Below are positions 16,178 to 24,217 of a stretch of 33,041 nucleotides of DNA, one piece after another (positions within the stretch are counted from its first letter, which is position 1; every line of letters begins with the position of its first letter). The notes beneath the pieces are model-generated. The model did no database searches, was not told the DNA's origin, and worked only from the letters and a program-made list of their open reading frames with translations. A program made the position numbers and the translations under genes. Source of the DNA: an uncultured Methanobrevibacter sp. Its GTDB lineage: Archaea > Methanobacteriota > Methanobacteria > Methanobacteriales > Methanobacteriaceae. The stretch spans positions 1 through 33,041 of the forward strand of contig NZ_CACWVY010000026.1 of NCBI RefSeq assembly GCF_902764455.1. Direction: 5' to 3'.

Positions 16178-17011
16178 TTAGATTAGAGGAGAAGGCAAAT
16201 CGGGATTGTCCTTTTTAGGTTTTTCCCCACCAATCTTTTCCAATCTCATTTCTAAAAATTTCTTTCCATTTTCGGTTCTTGCATAAATAGGTATTGACTG
16301 GCCTACAGTTCTAATGCTTTCGGCCTCTCCTATTTCTCTTATATTTTTGGATGCACATGCTGTTGCAACATCACAGACATCAAATAGTTCTCTTGCTTCT
16401 TCAGGAGTTCTTTTTGAAGTGTGAACTACAAATACGTAGATGTTAATGTCCGGATTTTCTCTCTGCAATTTTTTTATTTTTTCAGCATCACTTGCAAGAG
16501 CTATTGTTACTGCAATGTTTTTGAATCCTTTTGAGATTGCAAGTTTGATTCCTTCAACCTGGTCAATTTCTGCGGTGTCCGGATGGGCAATATTTTCAGA
16601 GCCTATTTTTTCTATTAATTCTGGTATTGGTGAGGTTTTAACAAGTCCTGAAACTCTTCCTCCAATGCCCTGAACAAGTTCTCCTTCGGTCACTATTATT
16701 GTTCCGCAACCCTCTAAAACCATTACTACGCAGTCAATAACATTTTCATCAAGTAATGTGCACATGATTTCTGAAATTCCAAAATTTAAAAAGTCTTTCA
16801 TTCTCAGCTGGCGATTTGCAGTACACATTCCAAAATCATCAATTCTAAATTGGATATTTTTAGCTATTACGTCTGTTGTGAGTTTTTTAATTCCGCGATG
16901 ATGATCAAAAAGAGGACAGTATTCTACTTCAGGTTCTGTTACATCAACTACTTTTCCATTTTTCACTGTAATCTGACTTTTCCCTAATGCTTCAATGATA
17001 TGTTCGCTCAT
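16178..17011 (-). CDS. Methanogenesis marker protein 8 (DUF2099)
   Basis: A 277-residue protein that I recognise as the methanogenesis marker 8/DUF2099 family, found nearly only in methanogens and of unknown biochemical role. Supporting stretches are EYCPLFDHHRGI near residue 30, FRIDDFGMCTANRQLRMKD near 55-74, a glycine-rich VLEGCGTIIVTEGELVQGIG near 98-117, and cysteine-containing FDVCDVATACASKNIRE. Cysteines at several conserved-looking positions could bind metal. The ATG at 17011 has no ribosome binding site; a TATA box at 17036-17043 would put transcription a few bases before it, so it is probably leaderless. Cdc48 lies upstream with three related hairpins in between. Confidence 0.82.
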   Translation of the reverse strand: MSEHIIEALGKSQITVKNGKVVDVTEPEVEYCPLFDHHRGIKKLTTDVIAKNIQFRIDDFGMCTANRQLRMKDFLNFGISEIMCTLLDENVIDCVVMVLEGCGTIIVTEGELVQGIGGRVSGLVKTSPIPELIEKIGSENIAHPDTAEIDQVEGIKLAISKGFKNIAVTIALASDAEKIKKLQRENPDINIYVFVVHTSKRTPEEARELFDVCDVATACASKNIREIGEAESIRTVGQSIPIYARTENGKKFLEMRLEKIGGEKPKKDNPDLPSPLI

Positions 17012-17033
17012 AATATAACTATTGTTAAAAAAA

Positions 17034-17046
17034 GTATTTAAATATT
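17034..17046 (-). promoter_or_regulatory. TATA box of the marker 8 gene
   Basis: AATATTTAAATA on the minus strand (17035-17046) is centred about 29 bases before the ATG at 17011. Initiation would fall within a few bases of the start codon, which agrees with the missing ribosome binding site. Confidence 0.5.
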
Positions 17047-17052
17047 AGATGT

Positions 17053-17079
17053 TTTGGGAAGATTCCTTATCTTCCCAAA
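17053..17079. repeat. GGGAAG hairpin 1
   Basis: TTTGGGAAGAT (17053-17063) and ATCTTCCCAAA (17069-17079) form a perfect 11-bp inverted repeat with a five-base loop. It ends just upstream of the marker 8 TATA box. Confidence 0.75.
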
Positions 17080-17110
17080 TCGGTAGAGAAATTGTTAATA
17101 TAATGGAGGT

Positions 17111-17138
17111 TTGGGAAAGATTTCTGTATCTTTCCCAG
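17111..17138. repeat. GGGAAAG hairpin 2
   Basis: TGGGAAAGAT (17112-17121) and ATCTTTCCCA (17128-17137) form a perfect 10-bp stem with a six-base loop, extendable by a G-T pair. The arms share the theme of hairpin 1. Confidence 0.72.
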
Positions 17139-17165
17139 CATAAATATGGTTAGAAAATAATTAAC

Positions 17166-17195
17166 GGGAGGGGGGGGAAGTTGGTTTTACTTCCC
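17166..17195. repeat. GGGAAGT hairpin 3 with G-tract
   Basis: GGGAAGT (17175-17181) and ACTTCCC (17189-17195) form a 7-bp stem. The right arm reaches the first base of the cdc48 stop codon. A GGGAGGGGGGGG run (17166-17177) flanks it, unusual in this AT-rich genome. It may act in cdc48 transcript ending or stability. Confidence 0.55.
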
Positions 17196-19396
17196 TACAT
17201 GTATTGAACTAACTGTTCGTCTTGGCCAGAGTTTCCTGGCTTCACTTTTTCAATTGCTTCTTTAAAGTATTTATATGGGATTTCTTTTGCTTCGAGGTTA
17301 TCTCTAAGGGTCAGCATTGCTGCTTCTCTACATACTGATTCGATATCTGCTCCAACATATCCTTCAGTATTTTTAGCAAGTTTTTTGAGATTTACATCAT
17401 CTTTTAGAGGCATGTCTTTTGTATGTACTTTAAAGATTGAAAGTCTTGCTTCTTCATCAGGTTCTTTAACTTGAATGTGTCTGTCGAATCTTCCAGGTCT
17501 CATCAATCCTGCATCCAGTATGTCAGGTCTGTTGGTAGCTGCAATGATTGCTACATCTTCAAGCTCTTCTAGACCGTCCATTTCAGTTAATAATTGGTTT
17601 ACAACTCTTTTTGTAACACCGCTGTCAGTATCATTTCCGCTACGTGCACTTGCTATTGCATCAATTTCATCGAAAAAGATTACAGTTGGTGAAGCCTGTT
17701 TAGCTTTTCTGAATACTTCACGAACACCTTTTTCAGATTCTCCGACCCATTTTGATAATAATTCAGGACCTTTGACTGAAATGAAGTTTGCTTCACTTTC
17801 GCTTGCAACAGCTTTTGCAAGTAAGGTTTTACCTGTTCCTGGAATACCGTAGAGGAGGGTTCCTTTTGGTGGTCTTATTCCTAAACGTTGGAATGTTTCA
17901 GGATGTTTTAAAGGCCATTCAACTGCTTCTTTTAATTCCTGTTTTACATCTTCAAGACCTCCGACATCGTCCCATTTGATGTCTGGAATTTGTACAAGAA
18001 CTTCCCTTAATGCAGAAGGTTGGATTTCTTTTTGTGCAGATTTGAAGTCATCACCTGTTACTACAATTTTTTCCATTACCTCTTTTGGAATCTCTTCATC
18101 ATTTTGGATTTCAGGTAAAATCCTTCTGACTACTCTCATTGCAGCTTCTTTACACAATGATTCGAGATCGGCTCCCACAAATCCGTGGGTTGTATTAGCA
18201 ATTTTGTCCAAATCGACGTCATCTGCAAGAGGCATGTTTCTGGTGTGAATTTCAAGCACTTCTTTACGTTCTTCTGAATCCGGTACTCCGATTTCTATTT
18301 CACGGTCAAATCTTCCAGGTCTTCTAAGAGCCGGATCAAGTGAATCCGGTCTGTTTGTTGCACCGATTACAACTACTTGTCCACGGGATTTAAGACCGTC
18401 CATTAAAGTTAGAAGTTGAGCAACGGTTCTTCTTTCAGTTTCTCCGTTGGTTTCTTCTCTTTTTGGTGCAATTGCATCGAGTTCATCTATAAATATGATT
18501 GAAGGAGAATTTTCTTCAGCTTCTTCGAAGTATTCCCTTAGGTTTTCTTCAGATCCTCCTACATATTTGCTCATGATTTCAGGCCCGTTTATTGCAATGA
18601 AATGGGCATCACTTTCACTTGCAACAGCTTTTGCAAGTAATGTTTTACCGGTACCTGGTGGGCCATGCATCAATACTCCTTTTGGTGGTGCAATTCCTAA
18701 TTTTTCGAAGAGTTCAGGTCTTTTAAGAGGTATTTCAATCATTTCTCTTACTTTTTTAACTTCTTCTTTTAAACCGCCAATGTCTTCATAGCTTACATCC
18801 ACGAGGTTTCCGACACCTTCGATTTTGCTTACGTCAACAGGGGATTCGTGAAGCTGTACCTCGGTGTTATGTCCGACAATCACGATATCTTTCGGACTGG
18901 TGGATATTACTGCGAACTTGATTTCTTTCATTGTTGGAGTGATGTCCATCAGCTCGTCGAATAAGCTGTTAAATCCTCCGCCAGTACTTGGTCTTGGGGC
19001 TCTGATTTGTGATCCGATAATGTCTCCTTGGACCATTACTTTTCCTGCAAATAAACCACGTACATCTCCTTGTACACGGATGTTATGTTCAATTGGTGCT
19101 AAAACAACTTTTTTAGCTTCTGTTGCTTTAGTTTTTTTAATGGTTACTTCCCCTCCGATTGTTGCACCGGAATTTTTACGGACTAATCCGTCAATTCTTA
19201 TTACTCCAAGTCCAATATCGGTTTGTGAAGGAAGTGCGATAGCTGCAGTTCTTCTGTCTCCAACAATTTCAATCAAATCTCTTTCACGGATTCCTAAATC
19301 ATCCATAACGTTTGGATCAAGTCTGGCTACTCCCTGACCAACGTCTTTTTGTGAAATTGCTTCTGCAACTTTTAATGTGATTTCATTTTTTGCCAT
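17195..19396 (-). CDS. Cdc48/VCP-like AAA ATPase
   Basis: A 733-residue type II AAA+ unfoldase, archaeal p97/VAT. It would extract or unfold proteins for the proteasome. Residues 1-190 form the N-domain (double-psi barrel, [13 protein letters not shown]). D1 has Walker A GPPGTGKT at 245-252, Walker [11 protein letters not shown] around 300-309 and [21 protein letters not shown]2 has Walker A GIPGTGKT at 517-524, Walker [10 protein letters not shown] around 572-580 and [20 protein letters not shown]. The C-terminus ends in the HbYX-like DEQLVQYM, matching proteasome-docking tails only loosely. The usual second proline in D2 Walker A is isoleucine here. GGAGATGAT precedes ATG 19396. A TATA box is at 19499-19506. 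Confidence 0.97.
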   Translation of the reverse strand: MAKNEITLKVAEAISQKDVGQGVARLDPNVMDDLGIRERDLIEIVGDRRTAAIALPSQTDIGLGVIRIDGLVRKNSGATIGGEVTIKKTKATEAKKVVLAPIEHNIRVQGDVRGLFAGKVMVQGDIIGSQIRAPRPSTGGGFNSLFDELMDITPTMKEIKFAVISTSPKDIVIVGHNTEVQLHESPVDVSKIEGVGNLVDVSYEDIGGLKEEVKKVREMIEIPLKRPELFEKLGIAPPKGVLMHGPPGTGKTLLAKAVASESDAHFIAINGPEIMSKYVGGSEENLREYFEEAEENSPSIIFIDELDAIAPKREETNGETERRTVAQLLTLMDGLKSRGQVVVIGATNRPDSLDPALRRPGRFDREIEIGVPDSEERKEVLEIHTRNMPLADDVDLDKIANTTHGFVGADLESLCKEAAMRVVRRILPEIQNDEEIPKEVMEKIVVTGDDFKSAQKEIQPSALREVLVQIPDIKWDDVGGLEDVKQELKEAVEWPLKHPETFQRLGIRPPKGTLLYGIPGTGKTLLAKAVASESEANFISVKGPELLSKWVGESEKGVREVFRKAKQASPTVIFFDEIDAIASARSGNDTDSGVTKRVVNQLLTEMDGLEELEDVAIIAATNRPDILDAGLMRPGRFDRHIQVKEPDEEARLSIFKVHTKDMPLKDDVNLKKLAKNTEGYVGADIESVCREAAMLTLRDNLEAKEIPYKYFKEAIEKVKPGNSGQDEQLVQYM

Positions 19397-19507
19397 ATTA
19401 TCATCTCCATTTGGCTGTAATGTAATAATTGTAATGTGTCAAAATCTTTTTGTTACTTTTTGTAACTTTATTGACATACCTATCTGTGTATGTTTAACTA
19501 TATAAAT
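19397..19507 (-). promoter_or_regulatory. cdc48 promoter with two inverted repeats
   Basis: ATTTATATAG on the minus strand (19498-19507) is the TATA box, about 105 bases before the start codon, giving a leader near 80 bases. ACATAC/GTATGT (19474-19479, 19488-19493) spans the expected start of transcription, and GTTAC-N5-GTAAC (19452-19466) follows. The second has the spacing of the Archaeoglobus HSR1 heat-shock site (CTAAC-N5-GTTAG), which controls a cdc48 gene there; the bases differ, so the link is only suggestive. Confidence 0.4.
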
Positions 19508-19705
19508 GTTTCGGTTTTGACAATTTTTTAAAATTAATGGAAATCAATTTAATTATCCTAAAAATAGTTTTTATGGTTATTATATTTTTTTAAAATATTA
19601 AAAATAATTGAAATAAAAAACCAATAAATATAAGTCTCTTATATCCAAAATAAAAATTTAGTTACTTTTAGACAGTTTAATATTTGTTCGTATATTATAA
19701 AACAA
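19508..19705. other. Spacer between cdc48 promoter and tyrA end
   Basis: An AT-rich stretch with no coding frame. It holds the probable tyrA terminator hairpin at 19628-19644 and T/A runs. I see no other structure here. Confidence 0.6.
19628..19644 (-). terminator. tyrA terminator hairpin
   Basis: ATATAAG (19628-19634) and CTTATAT (19638-19644) form a 7-bp stem with a three-base loop. On the minus strand it is followed after about ten bases by a TTTTTT run, consistent with termination of the tyrA transcript. Confidence 0.5.
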
Positions 19706-21007
19706 TTATTTGAGAATTCCACCAAATCCTGTGAAAAGTTTTTTCACTTTCTCGATATCCTCTTTTGACATTGCGGTAACCTCAAAAGTTAAGTTTATGC
19801 AGTCATCAGAAACTTGGGAACCGCTATACTCATCAGTTAATTTAATGTCAATGATATTGCCGAGGTTGAGCACGGTTTTTTGTATGGTTTCAGTATTGAC
19901 ATTTTTGGAAAACATGCATGTGATTGACTTGATTGTCTTAGGGGTATTTTCAAGCTTCCACTGGTAAAGCTCATCATCAAGAAGAATTCTGATGTTGGCT
20001 ATACGGAATTCTTTGGTTTTTGTCCCGTTTTTCAAAACGGCGGTTTTTCCGTCTACTCTTTCAAGAATTCCTGTATGGATTTTTCCAGTATATATATCTT
20101 TCAATCCCATTTCTTTGCCGACGGATTCGAATAAAATGCTGTATTCATAATTCAAGGCACCTATTGCCTTGTCACTTCTACCCAATGCATTTGTAATGTC
20201 TCCCATATGTTTTGTTGCATTCATTGTAATTTCCATGAATTTCTCATCATCATTATTGTTGATAGCATCTTTTAGCTCAATTACCGCTTCTGCAAAGGTA
20301 TTTCTTACTTTTGGACCATTGCTGTTCTGGGCTTGTATGTTGTATGTTAGATACGGATTTTGTGAAACAATACGTGCAATCAGATCAATCATTAAATTAT
20401 AAATAGGGCTTTCATAATCTTCAGTTTCGGTCAGGTCCACTTTCAGCTTTTCAATTGCTGAAGCTGTTGAAATAAATGAGAAGTGAGTGAGAACCTGCAC
20501 GATGCTCATCATAAAATCATGATTTTTGGCTGTGGTTTCAATGATTCTCATATTTTTGCCTTTAAGGTATCTGTAAACCTTGTCGTACCATTTTCCTTTC
20601 TTGGTGGCGGTCAGTACAATAACCTGATTGTCTAGCCTTGTTGTTCTCGGACCGAAAATTGGGTGTGTTGGAATGTATTCGACGTTATCCGGCAATACTT
20701 CATCCATTGTTTTTGAAGGTTCCTCTTTAACAGATGTAACATCAATCATGAGAGAACCCTCTTTCATGAAAGGTGCAACTTCACGAATGACGTCGGAAGT
20801 ATGTTGAATTGGAACGGAAATTACTAAAATATCGCTGATGTTGGCTAACTCTGTATTGGATTCAATATAAATTGCATTCATTTCATCAGCAACTTTTTTT
20901 CCTTTTACATGATTTCTTCCACTAATGTATACGTCAAATTCGTCTCTAAAATAGTAAATGAGGGTTTTACCTAAACCGTCACTTCCTCCAATAATTCCAA
21001 CTTTCAT
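19706..21007 (-). CDS. tyrA: Prephenate dehydrogenase with C-terminal regulatory domain
   Basis: A 433-residue enzyme of tyrosine synthesis that oxidatively decarboxylates prephenate to 4-hydroxyphenylpyruvate. The N-terminal Rossmann fold shows KVGIIGGSDGLGKT and the NADP-type ISGRN strand end. The catalytic region carries DVTSVKEEPSK and PTHPIFGPRT with the active-site His. A helical dimerisation domain follows to about residue 280. The last 90 residues (SITCMFSKNVNTETIQKTVL onward) look like an ACT-type feedback domain. I chose ATG 21007 over the TTG at 21016. There is no ribosome binding site, and a TATA box at 21039-21046 would place initiation next to the ATG, so the mRNA is probably leaderless. 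Confidence 0.92.
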   Translation of the reverse strand: MKVGIIGGSDGLGKTLIYYFRDEFDVYISGRNHVKGKKVADEMNAIYIESNTELANISDILVISVPIQHTSDVIREVAPFMKEGSLMIDVTSVKEEPSKTMDEVLPDNVEYIPTHPIFGPRTTRLDNQVIVLTATKKGKWYDKVYRYLKGKNMRIIETTAKNHDFMMSIVQVLTHFSFISTASAIEKLKVDLTETEDYESPIYNLMIDLIARIVSQNPYLTYNIQAQNSNGPKVRNTFAEAVIELKDAINNNDDEKFMEITMNATKHMGDITNALGRSDKAIGALNYEYSILFESVGKEMGLKDIYTGKIHTGILERVDGKTAVLKNGTKTKEFRIANIRILLDDELYQWKLENTPKTIKSITCMFSKNVNTETIQKTVLNLGNIIDIKLTDEYSGSQVSDDCINLTFEVTAMSKEDIEKVKKLFTGFGGILK

Positions 21008-21038
21008 TTTAATCAATTAATTAATATTAATTAATAAG

Positions 21039-21046
21039 TATATAAA
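21039..21046 (-). promoter_or_regulatory. tyrA TATA box
   Basis: TTTATATA on the minus strand lies 32-39 bases upstream of the tyrA ATG. With the usual 25-base spacing the leader would be under ten bases. Confidence 0.45.
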
Positions 21047-21076
21047 TTATTAACTAGAAAAATTATTGTTGAAAAC

Positions 21077-22138
21077 ATGAAAATTATAAAACAAGATACT
21101 AAAGAAGGGATAATAGAAGTGGTCCCCGAAACATTGGATGATTTATGGCATTTGTCCCATATTGTGGAAGTTGGAGACAATGCCTCTTCAAAAACAACTC
21201 GCCGTATACAAGATAATACTGGAGATAAACTTAGAAGCGACAGAGGTGTTAAAAAAACATTTTATCTGGGTTTGGATATTGAAAACATTAGTTTTCATCT
21301 ATTCACAGGTAAACTAAGATTGACTGGTGTGATAACAAGGGGTCCTGAAGATTTGATACCTTTAGGTTCTCACCATACTCTGGAAGTAAAGCTCAACACT
21401 CCTCTTACAATCAAAAAAGAGAGATGGCCTAAATGGGCTATAAAAAGATTGAACCAGGCAATTGATGCTTCTAAAAAATTATCTGCAATAATAGTTGTTT
21501 TGGAAGACGATACTGCAACTCTCGGTCTGATGAGACAGTTCGGCATAGAATATTATGGTCCGATTAAGGGTCAGGTGTCCGGAAAAAGAATTGTCGATAA
21601 AAACAGACAGAAAAACATTATCAACTTTTATGAAAAGGTCATTGAATCAATTGTTAAATTCGATTCCATACAGAACATCATTTTGGCAGGACCGGGTTTT
21701 GTCAAAAACGATTTTTACGATTATCTAAAAGAAAAGCACAAAGATCTGGCAGGAATTTCTGTCATCGAACCGACCGGTTCTGGAGGACGCGTAGGAATTA
21801 GCGAAGTTCTAAAAAAAGGAACTGTCGAAAAATTAACCGCTGAAAATAGGGTAGCTATTGAAATGGGTGCCGTCAACAGGCTTTTAGAACAGATTGGAAA
21901 AAATTCATCAAAGATTGCATATGGTCAAAAACAGGTTAAAGATGCCATTAATATGGGTGCTGTTAGTGAACTTTTAATCCTTGACACGGAGGTTGCCAGT
22001 GAAAATATGGGTGATTTGATGGATATGGTTGAAAATATGAAAGGTACTGTAATGGTTATCAGCAGTGAGCATGAAGGCGGCAAACAATTGGAAAGTCTCG
22101 GAGGTATGGCTGCCATTTTAAGATATGAAATAACTTAA
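21077..22138 (+). CDS. pelA: Pelota (mRNA surveillance factor)
   Basis: A 353-residue archaeal Pelota/Dom34 homologue that rescues stalled ribosomes with aEF1A and ABCE1. Three domains are visible: an Sm-like N-terminal domain (1-130) beginning KIIKQDTKEGIIEVVPETLD, a central eRF1-like domain (about 135-255) with LAGPGFVKNDFYDYLKEK and TGSGGRVGISEVLKKG, and a C-terminal domain with AYGQKQVKDAINMGAVSELLI and SEHEGGKQLESLGGMAAILRY. No GGQ motif is present, as expected for Pelota. It starts the three-gene forward block and is 57 bases before the MraY-like gene. The start is ATG 21077. Confidence 0.97.
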   Translation: MKIIKQDTKEGIIEVVPETLDDLWHLSHIVEVGDNASSKTTRRIQDNTGDKLRSDRGVKKTFYLGLDIENISFHLFTGKLRLTGVITRGPEDLIPLGSHHTLEVKLNTPLTIKKERWPKWAIKRLNQAIDASKKLSAIIVVLEDDTATLGLMRQFGIEYYGPIKGQVSGKRIVDKNRQKNIINFYEKVIESIVKFDSIQNIILAGPGFVKNDFYDYLKEKHKDLAGISVIEPTGSGGRVGISEVLKKGTVEKLTAENRVAIEMGAVNRLLEQIGKNSSKIAYGQKQVKDAINMGAVSELLILDTEVASENMGDLMDMVENMKGTVMVISSEHEGGKQLESLGGMAAILRYEIT

Positions 22139-22195
22139 TTTTTATATAATATTAAATAAATATTTATTAATACTTAAATTGAATTGTGATTTATT

Positions 22196-23149
22196 ATGTA
22201 TACATCGATAATTTTAGCATTGATTTTTGTTTTTCTTTTATCCTTGATAGGAACACAGATTGTATCTGTTATTTTCAGGTTCCTGGGTGAAAGAGGCTAT
22301 TTGGGAAATCTATTTCCAAATGTTCGTGGTGGAATTCCAAGAGGAGTTGGTATAGTTCCATTCATTATATTGTCTCTTTATTTTTTGCCGGGATATAACA
22401 GTCTAATTTTGATTATTGGTGTATTCGCATTTATCGATGACCTTCTTGGAAGGAAAAAATCTCCTTTTGGAATTGAATGGGGCCAGCTTTCAAGAGGTAT
22501 AGGGATGGTTCTGGTAATAATCAACGGTTTTATGTTGGGATTGGGAGTTTCGTCTATATTCATAGCACTTCTTGTCCAGCCGCTAAATATCTCAGATATG
22601 CAGCCTGGATCTGCATGTATAGTAACAATGATTATGGCGGTTGTATCCATGACTCTGATGGTTATTATAGGATCTCCTGATGTGGCTGAACTTCCGGCAT
22701 TTTATACTCCTGTGCTGCTTTTAATTGTTGTTTTAGGTTACTGTCCGCTTGATTTTGCAGGTAAAATTATGCTTGGTGAAGTTGGAAATCATGTATTTGC
22801 AATTGCATTGGGCGTTTCATTTTATTTGGTTGGAGGATTATTGAGTTTAATCTTTTTGTTCCTGGTAACTACAGCATTAATCGCATTTGTAAGAAGAAAC
22901 ACGCTCAAAGTTTTCTTCAGACAAAATCTCATGCTTCTTGACCCGACATTCGGAGATTACTTCATGGACGTTCTAACCGGAGGAGGTTTGGGCGACATGT
23001 TTAGAAAATGGATTTTCAAACACAATCAGTATGAAGTGACCAATCCTCTCTTAATTAGCTTAGGATTTAGAAGATTGCTGTACAATCCTTATGCATATCA
23101 TTCCAAAAAGCATGTTTCATCTGATTTAAAACTAAGGTTGGGGGAATAA
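22196..23149 (+). CDS. MraY/WecA-like phospho-sugar transferase, probable pseudomurein lipid I enzyme
   Basis: A 317-residue polytopic membrane protein of the MraY/WecA family, which moves phospho-N-acetyl-sugar from a UDP-sugar onto polyprenyl phosphate. About nine hydrophobic segments are visible. Motifs fit loosely: VRGGIPRGVGIVPF near residue 44, the catalytic acidic FIDDLLGRK near 80-88, LNISDMQPGSA near 130-140 in place of NxxDGxDG, and IMLGEVGNHVFAIALG near 194-209 in place of the GDxGS motif. The altered motifs are like those of archaeal relatives. The MurG-like gene follows after three bases, so the pair would act in sequence on one lipid carrier. In Methanobacteriales such pairs are assigned to pseudomurein synthesis, which I infer here. 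Confidence 0.8.
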   Translation: MYTSIILALIFVFLLSLIGTQIVSVIFRFLGERGYLGNLFPNVRGGIPRGVGIVPFIILSLYFLPGYNSLILIIGVFAFIDDLLGRKKSPFGIEWGQLSRGIGMVLVIINGFMLGLGVSSIFIALLVQPLNISDMQPGSACIVTMIMAVVSMTLMVIIGSPDVAELPAFYTPVLLLIVVLGYCPLDFAGKIMLGEVGNHVFAIALGVSFYLVGGLLSLIFLFLVTTALIAFVRRNTLKVFFRQNLMLLDPTFGDYFMDVLTGGGLGDMFRKWIFKHNQYEVTNPLLISLGFRRLLYNPYAYHSKKHVSSDLKLRLGE

Positions 23150-23152
23150 GTC

Positions 23153-24202
23153 ATGAAAGCACTTTTGGTTGTTACTGGAAGAGGTTTGGGAGGAGATGCA
23201 GCTATTGCACTTAATATTATTAAGTCATTTGAAAAGAGAGGAGTGACCTGTGAAATAGCTCTTGACGAATCCGCTCCAGGTATCTTATTTAAAAAGAACG
23301 GCTATTCATGGCATAAAATATCCATTCCTCAGGCAGGAGGGCATGCGGCAACAAAATTGTCTGCCGTTAAAGGTGCTTTAAAATTGTTTGCAGCAACATT
23401 TAAAGCAAGAAAACTGATAAAAAAAGAAAATTTTGATTTTGTTGTTGGTGTTTTAGGCGGTGGTGCTATTGTAGCTGCTGTAGGTGCAAAACTTGCTCAT
23501 AAACCTTCATTTTCATTAATTTCAACACCTATTGATTCAAAGGTTTGCCCTAAATTAAATCAGTGTTATGTATTCCCTGAACTTGATAAGTTCAGATGGG
23601 AAACATTGCCTAAAAATATTAAAAAGTCATTTTACCCTTTAGCCGATAATATAGGTAAAGGTGATGCTGATATAGCGCTTCAAAAACTTAAAGAATTCCC
23701 TAATTTTGATGAAAACAAAAAGACAATAATGTTTTCTTCAGGTTCATCTATATTTAAGGGAATGATTGATGCGGCTAATCTTGTTTCCAAATGCAGCGAT
23801 GAATATAATCTTGTTTTAATGGGTTTACCTTTACATGATGAATATATGGATTCAATAGATAACGAAAAGATTATTTATGTGGGGTATATTGATTGGATTG
23901 GGCATCTGTTTAAATATGCAGACTTGGCAGTCCTGACTGATGACGGAGTATCTATTGGTGAAGCTATAGCTTCTGAAATCCCGATTATCACATTGACAAA
24001 AGTGAAATGGGGTAGATATCAGAACATGGCAGGCGTATATGAAGGAGCCATAATAGAATCTGAAGTTGAAGATGTATGCAAAAGCATAGATGAAGTCTTT
24101 AAAAATTATGATTCTCTGAAGGAAAATGCTTTGATTTATGCAGATAAATGCTTGTCTGCCGGCGATGATTTGGTAGATGATATATTAAAAAAATTAGAAT
24201 AG
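23153..24202 (+). CDS. MurG-like glycosyltransferase, GT28 family
   Basis: A 349-residue cytoplasmic-face glycosyltransferase with two Rossmann domains. The N-terminal half begins TGRGLGGDAAIALNIIKSF, taking the place of the GGTGGH loop of bacterial MurG, and includes VVGVLGGGAIVAAVGAKLA. The C-terminal half has FSSGSSIFKGM and the nucleotide-sugar region ADLAVLTDDGVSIGEAIASE, ending in a helix. It would add the second sugar to the lipid-linked intermediate made by the preceding enzyme. The gap of three bases with GGGGGAATAAGTC upstream argues for coupled translation. Its stop lies five bases from the convergent oxidoreductase gene, inside a hairpin. No murein-type polymerase lies nearby. Confidence 0.8.
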   Translation: MKALLVVTGRGLGGDAAIALNIIKSFEKRGVTCEIALDESAPGILFKKNGYSWHKISIPQAGGHAATKLSAVKGALKLFAATFKARKLIKKENFDFVVGVLGGGAIVAAVGAKLAHKPSFSLISTPIDSKVCPKLNQCYVFPELDKFRWETLPKNIKKSFYPLADNIGKGDADIALQKLKEFPNFDENKKTIMFSSGSSIFKGMIDAANLVSKCSDEYNLVLMGLPLHDEYMDSIDNEKIIYVGYIDWIGHLFKYADLAVLTDDGVSIGEAIASEIPIITLTKVKWGRYQNMAGVYEGAIIESEVEDVCKSIDEVFKNYDSLKENALIYADKCLSAGDDLVDDILKKLE

Positions 24203-24217
24203 TGGTATTATAACCAC
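24202..24217. terminator. Small hairpin over two convergent stop codons
   Basis: GTGGT (24202-24206) and ACCAC (24213-24217) pair around a six-base loop. The hairpin covers the end of the MurG-like stop TAG and the TAA of the minus-strand oxidoreductase. It may serve both transcripts, although no long T-tract follows. Confidence 0.35.

Noticed and set aside
18864-19337. Long forward frame opposite the Cdc48 N-domain
   Set aside because: A shadow of the Cdc48 gene with no start signal or recognisable domain.
22378-22650. Minus-strand frame inside the MraY-like gene
   Set aside because: Complement-strand shadow of a hydrophobic coding sequence, with no supporting signals.
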